A program made the translations under genes and the position numbers. Shown piece by piece: positions 23,833-31,514 of a DNA stretch of 39,181 nucleotides; the first letter of the stretch is position 1, and each line of letters opens with the position of its first letter. The notes beneath the pieces are model-generated. The model saw only the letters and a program-made list of their open reading frames with translations. It made no database searches and was not told the origin of the DNA. This DNA is from CAYNYF01 sp964401385 (GTDB taxonomy: Bacteria; Planctomycetota; Phycisphaerae; SM23-33), in NCBI GenBank assembly GCA_964401385.1, contig CAYNYF010000036.1, positions 1-39,181 of the forward strand. The letters are read 5' to 3'.

Positions 23833-23954
23833 GGGCCTCGCCTTGATGCGACGCTTTTCCCGCGGGCGGCCCTTTGCGCTTGGAGGTCCTTTCAATTGGG
23901 ACGAACTTGTGGCATGAGCCTTCCTATGCTGCCCGGTCTTCTCGGGCAAGCGCA

Positions 23955-23984
23955 TGTACATTCGCGGACGGAAGAACCTATATT
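23955..23984 (+). promoter_or_regulatory. Candidate promoter for the terpenoid-type gene cluster
   Basis: TGTACA (23955-23960), 18-base spacer, TATATT (23979-23984) resembles a sigma70 promoter 60 bases upstream of the ATG at 24045. The preceding 120 bases after the PQQ-like stop hold only a weak 6-pair hairpin (TGCCCG/CGGGCA, 23930-23948) without a U-run. Confidence 0.35.
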
Positions 23985-24044
23985 GCATAGGACAATAGCT
24001 GGGCCTCGGTCTGCTGTCGCGGCGAGGCAGAAGGTGAACTGGCC

Positions 24045-25022
24045 ATGCCGGAACGTGCGACTATCGTCTACTGTCACTGCGCCTACTCGGACGTCGTGCC
24101 GGCGGCGGTCAAGCAGGAGGTGCTCCGGGCGCTGCGGGCCTCGGGCGTTGCCTTCGAGGCCGTTGCCGACCTCTGCGAGCTTTCGGCCCGGCGCGACCCC
24201 GCGATGAAGCGCATCGCGCAGGCGGGCGCGGTTAAGATCGCGGCCTGTTATCCGCGCGCCGTGAAGTGGCTCTTCGCCGCGGCCGGCGCAGCTCTGCCGA
24301 GCGAAGGCGTGGAGGTCTTGAACATGCGGGTCGGTTCCGCTGAGGAGATCGTCCGGTCGTTGTTGGGTGGGGGCGAAGGAGCCGGCCCCGGCCGTGAGGC
24401 GCCCTCTGACGCGCCTGCCCGCGGCGAGAAGACGGGCGACAGCCCTCTGGAGACTCCTGAGTGGATCCCCTGGTTTCCCGTCATCGATTACGACCGGTGC
24501 AGGAACTGCAAGCAGTGCATGAATTTCTGTCTGTTCGGGGTGTACGAGGCATCGGCCGACGGGACCGTCAAGGTGGTAAATCCCGCCAACTGCAAGACCA
24601 ACTGCCCGGCCTGCGCCCGAATCTGTCCCCAGGCGGCGATCATCTTCCCCAAATACAAGGCCGGACCCGTTAACGGCGACGAAGTCGGGGCGGAAGACCT
24701 CCGACGGCAGAACGTCAAGGTGGACATCGTCAGCCTGCTCAAGGGCGACGTATACGAGACGTTGCGGAACCGCGGGAAAGACGCACGATCGCCTCAGGCG
24801 GGCGAGATGGACGAGCATAAGGCCCTGGCCGAGCGAGAGAAGTGCAGTCAGGCTTCGGCCGCCGCGGGGGCGGTTGGGCCTTTGGAGGCGCTCCTGTCCT
24901 CGCCGATGATCGAGGAGGTTCGCGCCGAGGCGGAGAAGACCACCGCCCCCGAGCATGAGGACCGGGAAGCCTCTGACGAACAGTCGGAACCTGAAGACGA
25001 ACCAGCCGATGATTGGGATTGA
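24045..25022 (+). CDS. HdrA-N-like four-Cys domain fused to a 2x[4Fe-4S] ferredoxin
   Basis: This 325-residue protein appears to have three parts. Residues 1 to about 95 resemble the N-terminal cluster domain of HdrA-type proteins: VYCHC (Cys 10, 12), DLCELS (Cys 44) and IAACYPRA (Cys 68). A ferredoxin domain follows near 145-205 with CRNCKQCMNFC and CKTNCPACARICP, the second with an unusual C-x3-C spacing. The C-terminal quarter is highly acidic (many Glu/Asp) and ends in EPEDEPADDWD. The likely job is to supply low-potential electrons to the radical SAM or reductase steps of the following genes; the next gene overlaps its end. The HdrA resemblance is from memory of the Cys spacing and is the weaker part of the call. 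Confidence 0.78.
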   Translation: MPERATIVYCHCAYSDVVPAAVKQEVLRALRASGVAFEAVADLCELSARRDPAMKRIAQAGAVKIAACYPRAVKWLFAAAGAALPSEGVEVLNMRVGSAEEIVRSLLGGGEGAGPGREAPSDAPARGEKTGDSPLETPEWIPWFPVIDYDRCRNCKQCMNFCLFGVYEASADGTVKVVNPANCKTNCPACARICPQAAIIFPKYKAGPVNGDEVGAEDLRRQNVKVDIVSLLKGDVYETLRNRGKDARSPQAGEMDEHKALAEREKCSQASAAAGAVGPLEALLSSPMIEEVRAEAEKTTAPEHEDREASDEQSEPEDEPADDWD

Positions 25023-26778
25023 CCAGCAATCTGAAGAAACGGCCGATCCTGGAAAAGCAGGATCGAAGCTTCGCCCGGCCGTGGTCCTTGTGGCCGACAG
25101 GACGCTCAGCGCCGATTACAAGGTGCTTTTCGAAGGGATTTTCGCCGCGATGCAGACCACGCGCGTCCCTGAATGGGCCATGCGCAGGGCGCTGTCCCCG
25201 GCGATGCCGGTGGATTCGCACGGCAGGGCCCGGGCGGCCCCGCTGGGCATCCGCCGGGTGGAATCGGCCCTGCTGGCCGAGACGCCCCTGGGCGCCGAAG
25301 ACGTGGTCTGCACGACGCCTGAGGCCCTGCCGCAGGTGTTGGGGCCCTGGGTGCAGCTCGTCGCGGTCAGTTCCGGCGACCCTTTGGGTCAGGGCATGAG
25401 CAACACCACGACCAAAAACTTCTGGGGCGGCCAGCTCTACACGCGGAGCTGGACCGACCGGATGATGGGCCTCATCGCCCAGGCCAGGCAGAGATATGGC
25501 TTCAGGGTCGTCGCCGGCGGGGCCGGGGCGTGGCAGTGGGCCCAAAACCCGGACGAGGCGGCGCGGCAGGGCATCGACGTCGTCTTCGAAGGATACTTCG
25601 AGTCGAAAGGTCCTGCGCTCTTTACGGACTTGATGGCTAATCGATCGGTGCCGGCGCACGTGCGCTGCCGCGATACGGCCGTGGGCTCGGCCAGGCCGAT
25701 CCGCGGGCCGTCAGTGCTGGGTGTGGTGGAGCTTTCGCGCGGCTGTGGCAACGGCTGCCGGTTTTGCACGATGGCCGAGCGAAGGATGCGGCACCTCCCG
25801 ACCGAAACCATCCTGGCCGACGTGGAGACGAACGTCGGCGGCGGGATGACGTCGCTGGTCAGCAGCAGCGAGGATTTCTTCCGCTATGGCGCCGGCGCCA
25901 AAAGCGGCGATTCGGGCTCGGCGGCCTCTGCCGCCTGGAAGGTCAACTTCGAGGCGCTGCGCTCGCTGCTGCTGGGAATGAGGCGGATACCGGGCTTGTC
26001 TTTCATGCAGATCGACCACGCCAACGTCTCCTCCGTCCTGCAATTGACGGAAGCGCAACTCCGGGAGATCCGGCGCCTGCTGACCTGGGCTAATAGAACC
26101 GATTACCTCTGGGTGAACATGGGCGTCGAGAGCGCCAACGGCGGGTTGGTTCACGCCAACGGTCGCGGCAAGCTCGGGCCGTTTCGTCCGGAAGACTGGC
26201 CGGAGCTGGTGCTTGCGGCCGCTGACAGGATGTTCGGGAACGGGTTCTTCCCGGTCTTCAGCATTATCCTGGGCTTGCCGGGCGAGACGGGCGAGGATGT
26301 AGCAGCGACCCTGCGGCTGGTGAAACGCCTGGCTCGGCGGCCGGTCGCCGTGTTTCCGATCTTCTACGAGCCGGTCAGGCCGGACGAGGCCGCCGACGGG
26401 AAGGCCTTCCGCCTGGCGAGGATGAGAGTCGACCATCTTGACTTGTACACGGCCTGTTACGAAATCAACTTCAAGTGGGTTCCTCGGCTGTATTGGGACA
26501 ACCAGCGGGCCGGCGGGGTCCGCTGGCTGAAGCGGGCCTTGCTCCGGGCCGTTGGCAGGGCGGAAGTCCACTGCTGGCGCCGGAGCTTCGCCAGGATAAG
26601 AAAAGGTCTGCGGACGCAAGAACCTGCGCGTGGAGATCTTGAGGAGACGGCCGCGCCCGCAGTCGGAAGTCGTTCTCGGCAGGCTGGCCGAGGACCGGCA
26701 GCTCCGGCCGCAGGGGCGACGCCTGACGACAGCGAGGACCGGAAGAAAGGGAAAGTTGCCGCCAGTGTGCGAGAATAG
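25009..26778 (+). CDS. Radical SAM protein with N-terminal B12-binding-like region
   Basis: This 589-residue protein has the radical SAM cluster motif CGNGCRFC (Cys 246, 250, 253) preceded by VVELSRG. SAM-domain landmarks follow: a VETNVGGG segment, NMGVESANGG and LGLPGETGEDV. The 240 residues before the motif (VVSSGDPLGQGMSNT, VVAGGAGAWQW, IDVVFEGYFES) look like a cobalamin-binding-type domain. No DxHxxG motif is visible, so B12 binding is uncertain. The C-terminal 60 residues are low-complexity. ATG 25009 overlaps the ferredoxin gene by 14 bases; 24955 is an alternative start. B12/radical SAM enzymes methylate or rearrange lipids in hopanoid pathways (HpnP/HpnR), so action on the polyprenyl/cyclic product here is a plausible inference only. 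Confidence 0.85.
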   Translation: MIGIDQQSEETADPGKAGSKLRPAVVLVADRTLSADYKVLFEGIFAAMQTTRVPEWAMRRALSPAMPVDSHGRARAAPLGIRRVESALLAETPLGAEDVVCTTPEALPQVLGPWVQLVAVSSGDPLGQGMSNTTTKNFWGGQLYTRSWTDRMMGLIAQARQRYGFRVVAGGAGAWQWAQNPDEAARQGIDVVFEGYFESKGPALFTDLMANRSVPAHVRCRDTAVGSARPIRGPSVLGVVELSRGCGNGCRFCTMAERRMRHLPTETILADVETNVGGGMTSLVSSSEDFFRYGAGAKSGDSGSAASAAWKVNFEALRSLLLGMRRIPGLSFMQIDHANVSSVLQLTEAQLREIRRLLTWANRTDYLWVNMGVESANGGLVHANGRGKLGPFRPEDWPELVLAAADRMFGNGFFPVFSIILGLPGETGEDVAATLRLVKRLARRPVAVFPIFYEPVRPDEAADGKAFRLARMRVDHLDLYTACYEINFKWVPRLYWDNQRAGGVRWLKRALLRAVGRAEVHCWRRSFARIRKGLRTQEPARGDLEETAAPAVGSRSRQAGRGPAAPAAGATPDDSEDRKKGKVAASVRE

Positions 26779-26785
26779 CTCACGT

Positions 26786-28570
26786 ATGCGCAGGGGCGAC
26801 TTGCCCGTTGCCAACGTGCCCGACCGGCCAATAAGGCCTGTCCAAAAGGGCATCCCCCAATCGCGGAAACAGCGCGACGCGATGGCGCGGGCGATTCGCA
26901 GATACGTGGGGAAAGTCCGTCCCGTCCCGCCGCTGTCGTTCGATGAGTTGCGCCTTCACACGGACGAGGTCCTGCGACTTACCAAAGCCAGGGAAGAACA
27001 CCGAGCCTATGCCGCCGTGCTCGTGAATAACGAAGTCTGGTCCGAAACGCTGGCGGGGATTCCCTACAATCGCCGGCTGCTGCTTCTGCCACAGTGTCTG
27101 CGGGATGAAGCCGAGTGCCCGTCCGAGGTGGACGAGTTCGGCCTCGTCTGCCAGCAGTGCAGGCGGTGCGTGATCGGCGATCTGAAGACCGAGGCCGAGA
27201 GGCTCGGCTACGTGGTGCTGGTGGCGGAGGGCACGACCGTTGTCACCTCGCTGATCCAGCGGGGCAAGATCGATGCCGTCGTCGGGGTCAGTTGCCTTTC
27301 GGTGCTGGAGCGGGTTTTCCCGTACATGGTGGGGGCCGCGGTGCCCGGCATCGCCATTCCGTTGCTTCAAGACGGCTGTGCCAATACCAGCATCGACCTC
27401 GACTGGGTTTGGGACGCGGTGTATCTGACCAGTAAGGACCAGACGCGGCGATTGGATTTGAATTCCCTGCGCGGCGAAGTTCAATCGTGGTTCACTGCCG
27501 AGTCGCTGGAGGCCGTTCTGGGTGCGGCCGGCAGTCGCACGGAAGAGATCGGCCGGCGCTGGCTGGCAAAATCCGGCAAGCGCTGGCGCCCCTTCCTGGC
27601 GGTGTGCGCCTTCCAGGCGTTTCAGGACCATTCCGAAGCCACGCTGCCAGAGGAACTTAAGAAGATCGCCCTGGCCGTGGAGTGCTTTCATAAGGCCTCT
27701 CTGATCCACGACGACATCGAGGACGACGACAAGTTACGCTACGGGCAAGAGACCGTGCATGAGGAATACGGCCTTCCCGTCGCCCTGAACGTTGGGGATT
27801 TTCTGCTGGGCGAGGGGTACCGGCTGATTGGGGCGTCCGGGGCGTCGGACAGGCAAATTGCACGAATGCTCCAGGTCGCCGCGGAAGGCCACCGCAGGCT
27901 CTCCCTGGGCCAGGGAGAGGAATTGTGCTGGCGGCGCGAGCCGAGGACGCTGTCGACGAGCCAGGTCCTGGAGATCTTTTGGCAGAAGACAGCCCCGGCC
28001 TTTGACGTGTCGCTGCGTCTGGGGGCGATTTGCGCGGGGGCGGAGAAGGGGATCTGGCGGGTCTTGAGGGATTACAGCAAGTACGTGGGCATCGCCTATC
28101 AGATCCGCGACGATGTCCGGGACTGGCACCAACAGGGTGATGGCGACGTCTTCCGCATGCGTCCTTCGCTGGTGATGGCGATGGCCTGTGAACTCGCCAC
28201 CGGTCGGGACAGAGAGCTTCTCGATGCTCTCTGGCCGGGCACGTCGAGCCGTCCGACGGCGGCTGCAACGATAGACAAGCTTTTCGCGGACTTGAACGTC
28301 GAGGCCGAAGCTCTCCGCCTCATGGAAGACTACAAACAGGAGGCCATTCGTTGTCTGAACCAGTTAGACAACGCCAACCTGAAGGGCTTGTTACGGCGCG
28401 TCGCCGGCAGGATCTTCGACGACTTCGAACGAGGCCGTCAAACGCGGCCTGCCTCTCTGCCACGAGAAGGCAGGCGCGCGACTTCCGGGGACGTCGGCGC
28501 GGGTTGGTGCCGTGAGCATAAGGTCGGAAATGCTGCGAATCGCCGGAAGGGCAAAGGCCCTTCTGCATGA
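26786..28570 (+). CDS. DUF116-like / polyprenyl diphosphate synthase fusion protein
   Basis: This 594-residue protein is a two-domain fusion. The first part (about 50-210) matches the DUF116 pattern: LLLPQCLR, ECPSE, GLVCQQCRRCVIGDL, an AERLGY..VAEGTTVV stretch, VVGVSC and LLQDGC. Its Cys are at about 104, 111, 122, 125, 128, 170 and 198, likely a metal or Fe-S site. The second (about 255-550) is an all-trans isoprenyl diphosphate synthase with both aspartate-rich motifs, DDIED (309-313, then VHEEYGLPVALNVGD) and DDVRD (442-446, in YQIRDDVRDW). It should build a polyprenyl diphosphate chain from IPP. A start at ATG 26786 lies 7 bases after the radical SAM stop; ATG 26882 is possible. The last 60 residues are basic and overlap the next gene. 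Confidence 0.87.
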   Translation: MRRGDLPVANVPDRPIRPVQKGIPQSRKQRDAMARAIRRYVGKVRPVPPLSFDELRLHTDEVLRLTKAREEHRAYAAVLVNNEVWSETLAGIPYNRRLLLLPQCLRDEAECPSEVDEFGLVCQQCRRCVIGDLKTEAERLGYVVLVAEGTTVVTSLIQRGKIDAVVGVSCLSVLERVFPYMVGAAVPGIAIPLLQDGCANTSIDLDWVWDAVYLTSKDQTRRLDLNSLRGEVQSWFTAESLEAVLGAAGSRTEEIGRRWLAKSGKRWRPFLAVCAFQAFQDHSEATLPEELKKIALAVECFHKASLIHDDIEDDDKLRYGQETVHEEYGLPVALNVGDFLLGEGYRLIGASGASDRQIARMLQVAAEGHRRLSLGQGEELCWRREPRTLSTSQVLEIFWQKTAPAFDVSLRLGAICAGAEKGIWRVLRDYSKYVGIAYQIRDDVRDWHQQGDGDVFRMRPSLVMAMACELATGRDRELLDALWPGTSSRPTAAATIDKLFADLNVEAEALRLMEDYKQEAIRCLNQLDNANLKGLLRRVAGRIFDDFERGRQTRPASLPREGRRATSGDVGAGWCREHKVGNAANRRKGKGPSA

Positions 28571-29465
28571 GGCCGGCGGCCGCGTCGCGCGATTCCTTCA
28601 AAGCCAAGTCCACGGTGATGGGGGATTCAGGGGCCTGGCCGGAACCAGCGACCTGTACTACACCGTTTTCGGCATTGAGGGCCTTTCAGCCTTGGGCGTG
28701 GACGTTCCCGTCGATGCCATCGCCCGATATCTGCGAACGTTCGGAGCCGGAGAGGGTCTGGATTTCGTGCACCTGGCGTGCCTGGCACAGTGCTGGGCGA
28801 ACCTGCCAGCGCCTCTGCTGACAGATGATACGCGCGAGGCGATTCTGCGCCGCATCGAAGTCTCCCGTACCCGCGACGGTGGATACGCCCACACCGCCGG
28901 TCCAACGGCGGATGACGGTCCTGCTCGGCGCGGGCAGGCGGGTTGTGTTCGGCGATCGCCCCCGGACGGCGCTGGCGGCACGGTGTACGGATGTTTTCTC
29001 GCACTGGCCGTCTGGGAGGACCTGCGCGGGGGACTCATGCCCGATGTCGACGGTGTGGTCGGCTGCATTGAATCGCTGAAGGCCGCAGAAGGCGGGTACA
29101 CCAATGCGCCGGGCCTTCCATGCGGCTCGACACCGGCGACGGCGGCGGCCGTTACCGTCTTGCGCCGCCTCGGCCGGGTGATACCACGCGGCGTGGCCGA
29201 CTGGCTGCTCGCCCGCCATCACCCCCCTGGCGGCTTCGTGGCCATGCCGTTTGCACCCATTCCAGACCTGCTGTCGACCGCCACCGGGCTGCATGCCTTG
29301 GCCGGCATGAATATCCCCTTGGGGTCGGTCCGTGAGGGCTGCCTTGGGTTCATTGAGAGCGTGCGCTGTGACGAGGGCGGATTCCGAGGCACTTGGGCAG
29401 AGGAACCGCCGGACTGCGAATACACCTACTACGCCCTGTTGGCGTTGGGGCATCTGCATCGCTAG
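28530..29465 (+). CDS. Small prenyltransferase/terpene-cyclase-repeat protein
   Basis: This product of about 311 residues is an alpha/alpha-barrel of repeats with QW/GG-type turns: DGGFRGLAGTSDLYYT, RDGGYAHT, EGGYTNAPGLPCGSTPAT, PGGFVAMPFAPIPDLLST and EGGFRGTWAEEPPDCEYTYYAL. This is the fold of protein prenyltransferase beta subunits and of one squalene-cyclase domain. No DxDD acid motif is visible, so it may bind or transfer an isoprenoid rather than cyclise by protonation. ATG 28530 with AGG 6 bases upstream is preferred over GTG 28512. It overlaps the synthase gene by 41 bases and ends 3 bases before the full cyclase, so it is probably a partner in the same pathway. Confidence 0.8.
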   Translation: MLRIAGRAKALLHEAGGRVARFLQSQVHGDGGFRGLAGTSDLYYTVFGIEGLSALGVDVPVDAIARYLRTFGAGEGLDFVHLACLAQCWANLPAPLLTDDTREAILRRIEVSRTRDGGYAHTAGPTADDGPARRGQAGCVRRSPPDGAGGTVYGCFLALAVWEDLRGGLMPDVDGVVGCIESLKAAEGGYTNAPGLPCGSTPATAAAVTVLRRLGRVIPRGVADWLLARHHPPGGFVAMPFAPIPDLLSTATGLHALAGMNIPLGSVREGCLGFIESVRCDEGGFRGTWAEEPPDCEYTYYALLALGHLHR

Positions 29466-29468
29466 CAA

Positions 29469-31379
29469 ATGCGATTTGACAGGAACGCCTTCGATGAGAC
29501 GCTTTCGCGGGCACGAGCCCGACTGCTTTCCTCTCGTGCCCCGGCTGGTCATTGGGAAGGGGAGCTTTCCAGCAGCGCCCTGTCCACGGCCGCTGCCGTC
29601 TTCGCGCTGGCGACCGTCGATGCGCCGGCCCATGAAGTGCTCATCCGCGGCGGGCTGAGGTGGCTGGCCGAGAATCGTAATCCCGACGGCGGTTGGGGCG
29701 ACACCGTAATCAGCAAGAGCAACCTTCCGACCACGGTGCTGTGCTGGTCCACCCTCTCGGCCGCGGGCCGCCCTGCTGACCGCGACCGGGGCACAGTGGC
29801 CGCTGCTGGGGCCTGGGTCCTTCGGCGTGTCGCCGCGAGGCCCTCTCGAGGGCCGGGATCCAATGCCGCATCTGCGGACGGCCCTCCGGAGCCGGAGTCT
29901 CTCGCCCAAGCCGTGGTCGATGGCTACGGGCAGGACCGAACGTTCTCGGCGCCTATCCTGGCGATGTGCTCGCTGGCGGGAACGCTGGGCGGCGGGCGGC
30001 GAGGGTGGCGAAGGGTCCCGCCCCTGCCGTTCGAGCTGGCGGCACTCCCTCGCCGGTGGCTGAAATGGCTGCGTCTTCCTGCCGTAAGCTATGCCTTACC
30101 GGCGCTGATCGCTGTCGGCCAGGCGCGATACCACCACTGCCCGCCGCGGAATCCCTTTACCCGGCTGCTGCGGCGGCTCGCCCGGGCGGGGACGCTGAGG
30201 ACTCTCGGGCGCATCCAGCCGGCCGGCGGCGGCTTCCTGGAGGCAGCGCCCCTGACGGCGTTTGTTGTCATGAGCCTGGCGGCTTGTGGTCGGCGCGATC
30301 ATCCGGTAATCGCCAGGGGCGTGGAGTTCCTCGTGCGATCGGTGCGGGCCGACGGATCCTGGCCAATCGATACGAATCTGGCCACGTGGGTGACGACGCT
30401 CTCGGTCAACGCCCTGGGCGCCGGCTGTGACTCCCACGAGCATCTTTCCCGCTCCGAGCGCCAAACGATCCGACGATGGCTGCTGGAGCAGCAGCACCGC
30501 CGGGAACATCCCTATACGCGCGCCGCGCCCGGCGGGTGGGCCTGGACCGACCTGCCCGGCGGCGTGCCCGACGCCGACGACACGGCCGGTGCGTTGCTGG
30601 CCTTGCGGAACCTGGGTCCGGTCGACGCCGCTGCCGTCGAGGCGGCGACGGCCGGCGCGCAGTGGCTGCTGGGTTTGCAGAATAGCGACGGCGGCATACC
30701 CACTTTCTGCCGGGGCTGGACAGCCCTGCCCTTTGATCGCAGCAGCCCGGACCTGACGGCACACGCCCTGCGCGGCCTTCTCGCCTGGCTGGCAGATGTG
30801 CCGCCTTCCATGCGTCGCCGCGTGCAGCGGGCCATGGGCCGCGCCGTTGCGTATCTGCGCGCCTCCCAGAGGCCGGACGGCTCATGGCTGCCGCTGTGGT
30901 TCGGCAATCAGTCCGCCCCGGCGCAGGAGAACCCCACCTACGGGACGGCCCGGGTGCTGATCGCCTTGCAGGAGGTGGCGGCGGACCGGCGGTGGCCGGG
31001 GGTCGGCCCGATGGTCGTCGCGGCTGCGAAATGGCTGCTGGCGGCCCAGAGCGGCGATGGCGGCTGGGGCGGCGCCCGGTCGGTGCCGCCGTCCGTCGAG
31101 GAAACGGCCCTGGCTGTGGACGCACTGGCGATGGTCTTGGCCTGCCCACCGGCCGGGCGGGAAGTGTCTGCGGATGCTCTGGAATCCGCCGTCGCCGCCG
31201 GCGTTTCCTGGCTGATCGAGCATACGCGAAAGGGCGAACGGATCGAGCCCGCGCCCATTGGGCTCTACTTCGCCAAGCTTTGGTACTTCGAGCGACTGTA
31301 TCCTTTGATCTTCGCCGTCTCGGCCCTGGAGCGTGTGCGAAAGCTGCTCCGTCTGCAAGCAGCGCCCGATGTGCCCTGA
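29469..31379 (+). CDS. Squalene-hopene-cyclase-like class II terpene cyclase
   Basis: The 636-residue length is almost that of bacterial squalene-hopene cyclase (about 630). The catalytic acid motif DADDTA lies at 368-373, where SHC has DxDDTA (374-377 in the Alicyclobacillus enzyme). QW-type repeats occur throughout: GHWEGEL, GGWGDT, GGGFLEAAPLT, GSWPIDTN, GGIPTF, GSWLPLWFGNQ and GGWGGARS. It should protonate and cyclise a polyprenyl or squalene-type chain at the membrane. No squalene-making genes (hpnCDE or SQS) are in the window, while a polyprenyl diphosphate synthase is two genes upstream. A non-squalene substrate is therefore possible. The start ATG 29469 is 3 bases after the preceding stop. 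Confidence 0.88.
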   Translation: MRFDRNAFDETLSRARARLLSSRAPAGHWEGELSSSALSTAAAVFALATVDAPAHEVLIRGGLRWLAENRNPDGGWGDTVISKSNLPTTVLCWSTLSAAGRPADRDRGTVAAAGAWVLRRVAARPSRGPGSNAASADGPPEPESLAQAVVDGYGQDRTFSAPILAMCSLAGTLGGGRRGWRRVPPLPFELAALPRRWLKWLRLPAVSYALPALIAVGQARYHHCPPRNPFTRLLRRLARAGTLRTLGRIQPAGGGFLEAAPLTAFVVMSLAACGRRDHPVIARGVEFLVRSVRADGSWPIDTNLATWVTTLSVNALGAGCDSHEHLSRSERQTIRRWLLEQQHRREHPYTRAAPGGWAWTDLPGGVPDADDTAGALLALRNLGPVDAAAVEAATAGAQWLLGLQNSDGGIPTFCRGWTALPFDRSSPDLTAHALRGLLAWLADVPPSMRRRVQRAMGRAVAYLRASQRPDGSWLPLWFGNQSAPAQENPTYGTARVLIALQEVAADRRWPGVGPMVVAAAKWLLAAQSGDGGWGGARSVPPSVEETALAVDALAMVLACPPAGREVSADALESAVAAGVSWLIEHTRKGERIEPAPIGLYFAKLWYFERLYPLIFAVSALERVRKLLRLQAAPDVP

Positions 31380-31514
31380 GGGCAATTCCGCTGCCTCGGG
31401 CCCGCCACGCGCCGCCGTCTATCCGGTTGATCTCGGCAGAACTGCGTCTCGATTGCCGGGCAGCTTGCCCCGAGGCGTCGCCTGCTGCTACCATTAGCTG
31501 GTAGGACAACGCGA

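Noticed and set aside
24045..31379. Ladderane lipid biosynthesis cluster
   Set aside because: Ladderane candidate loci involve fatty-acid synthesis and phytoene desaturase-type genes, which are absent; the genes here point to isoprenoids.
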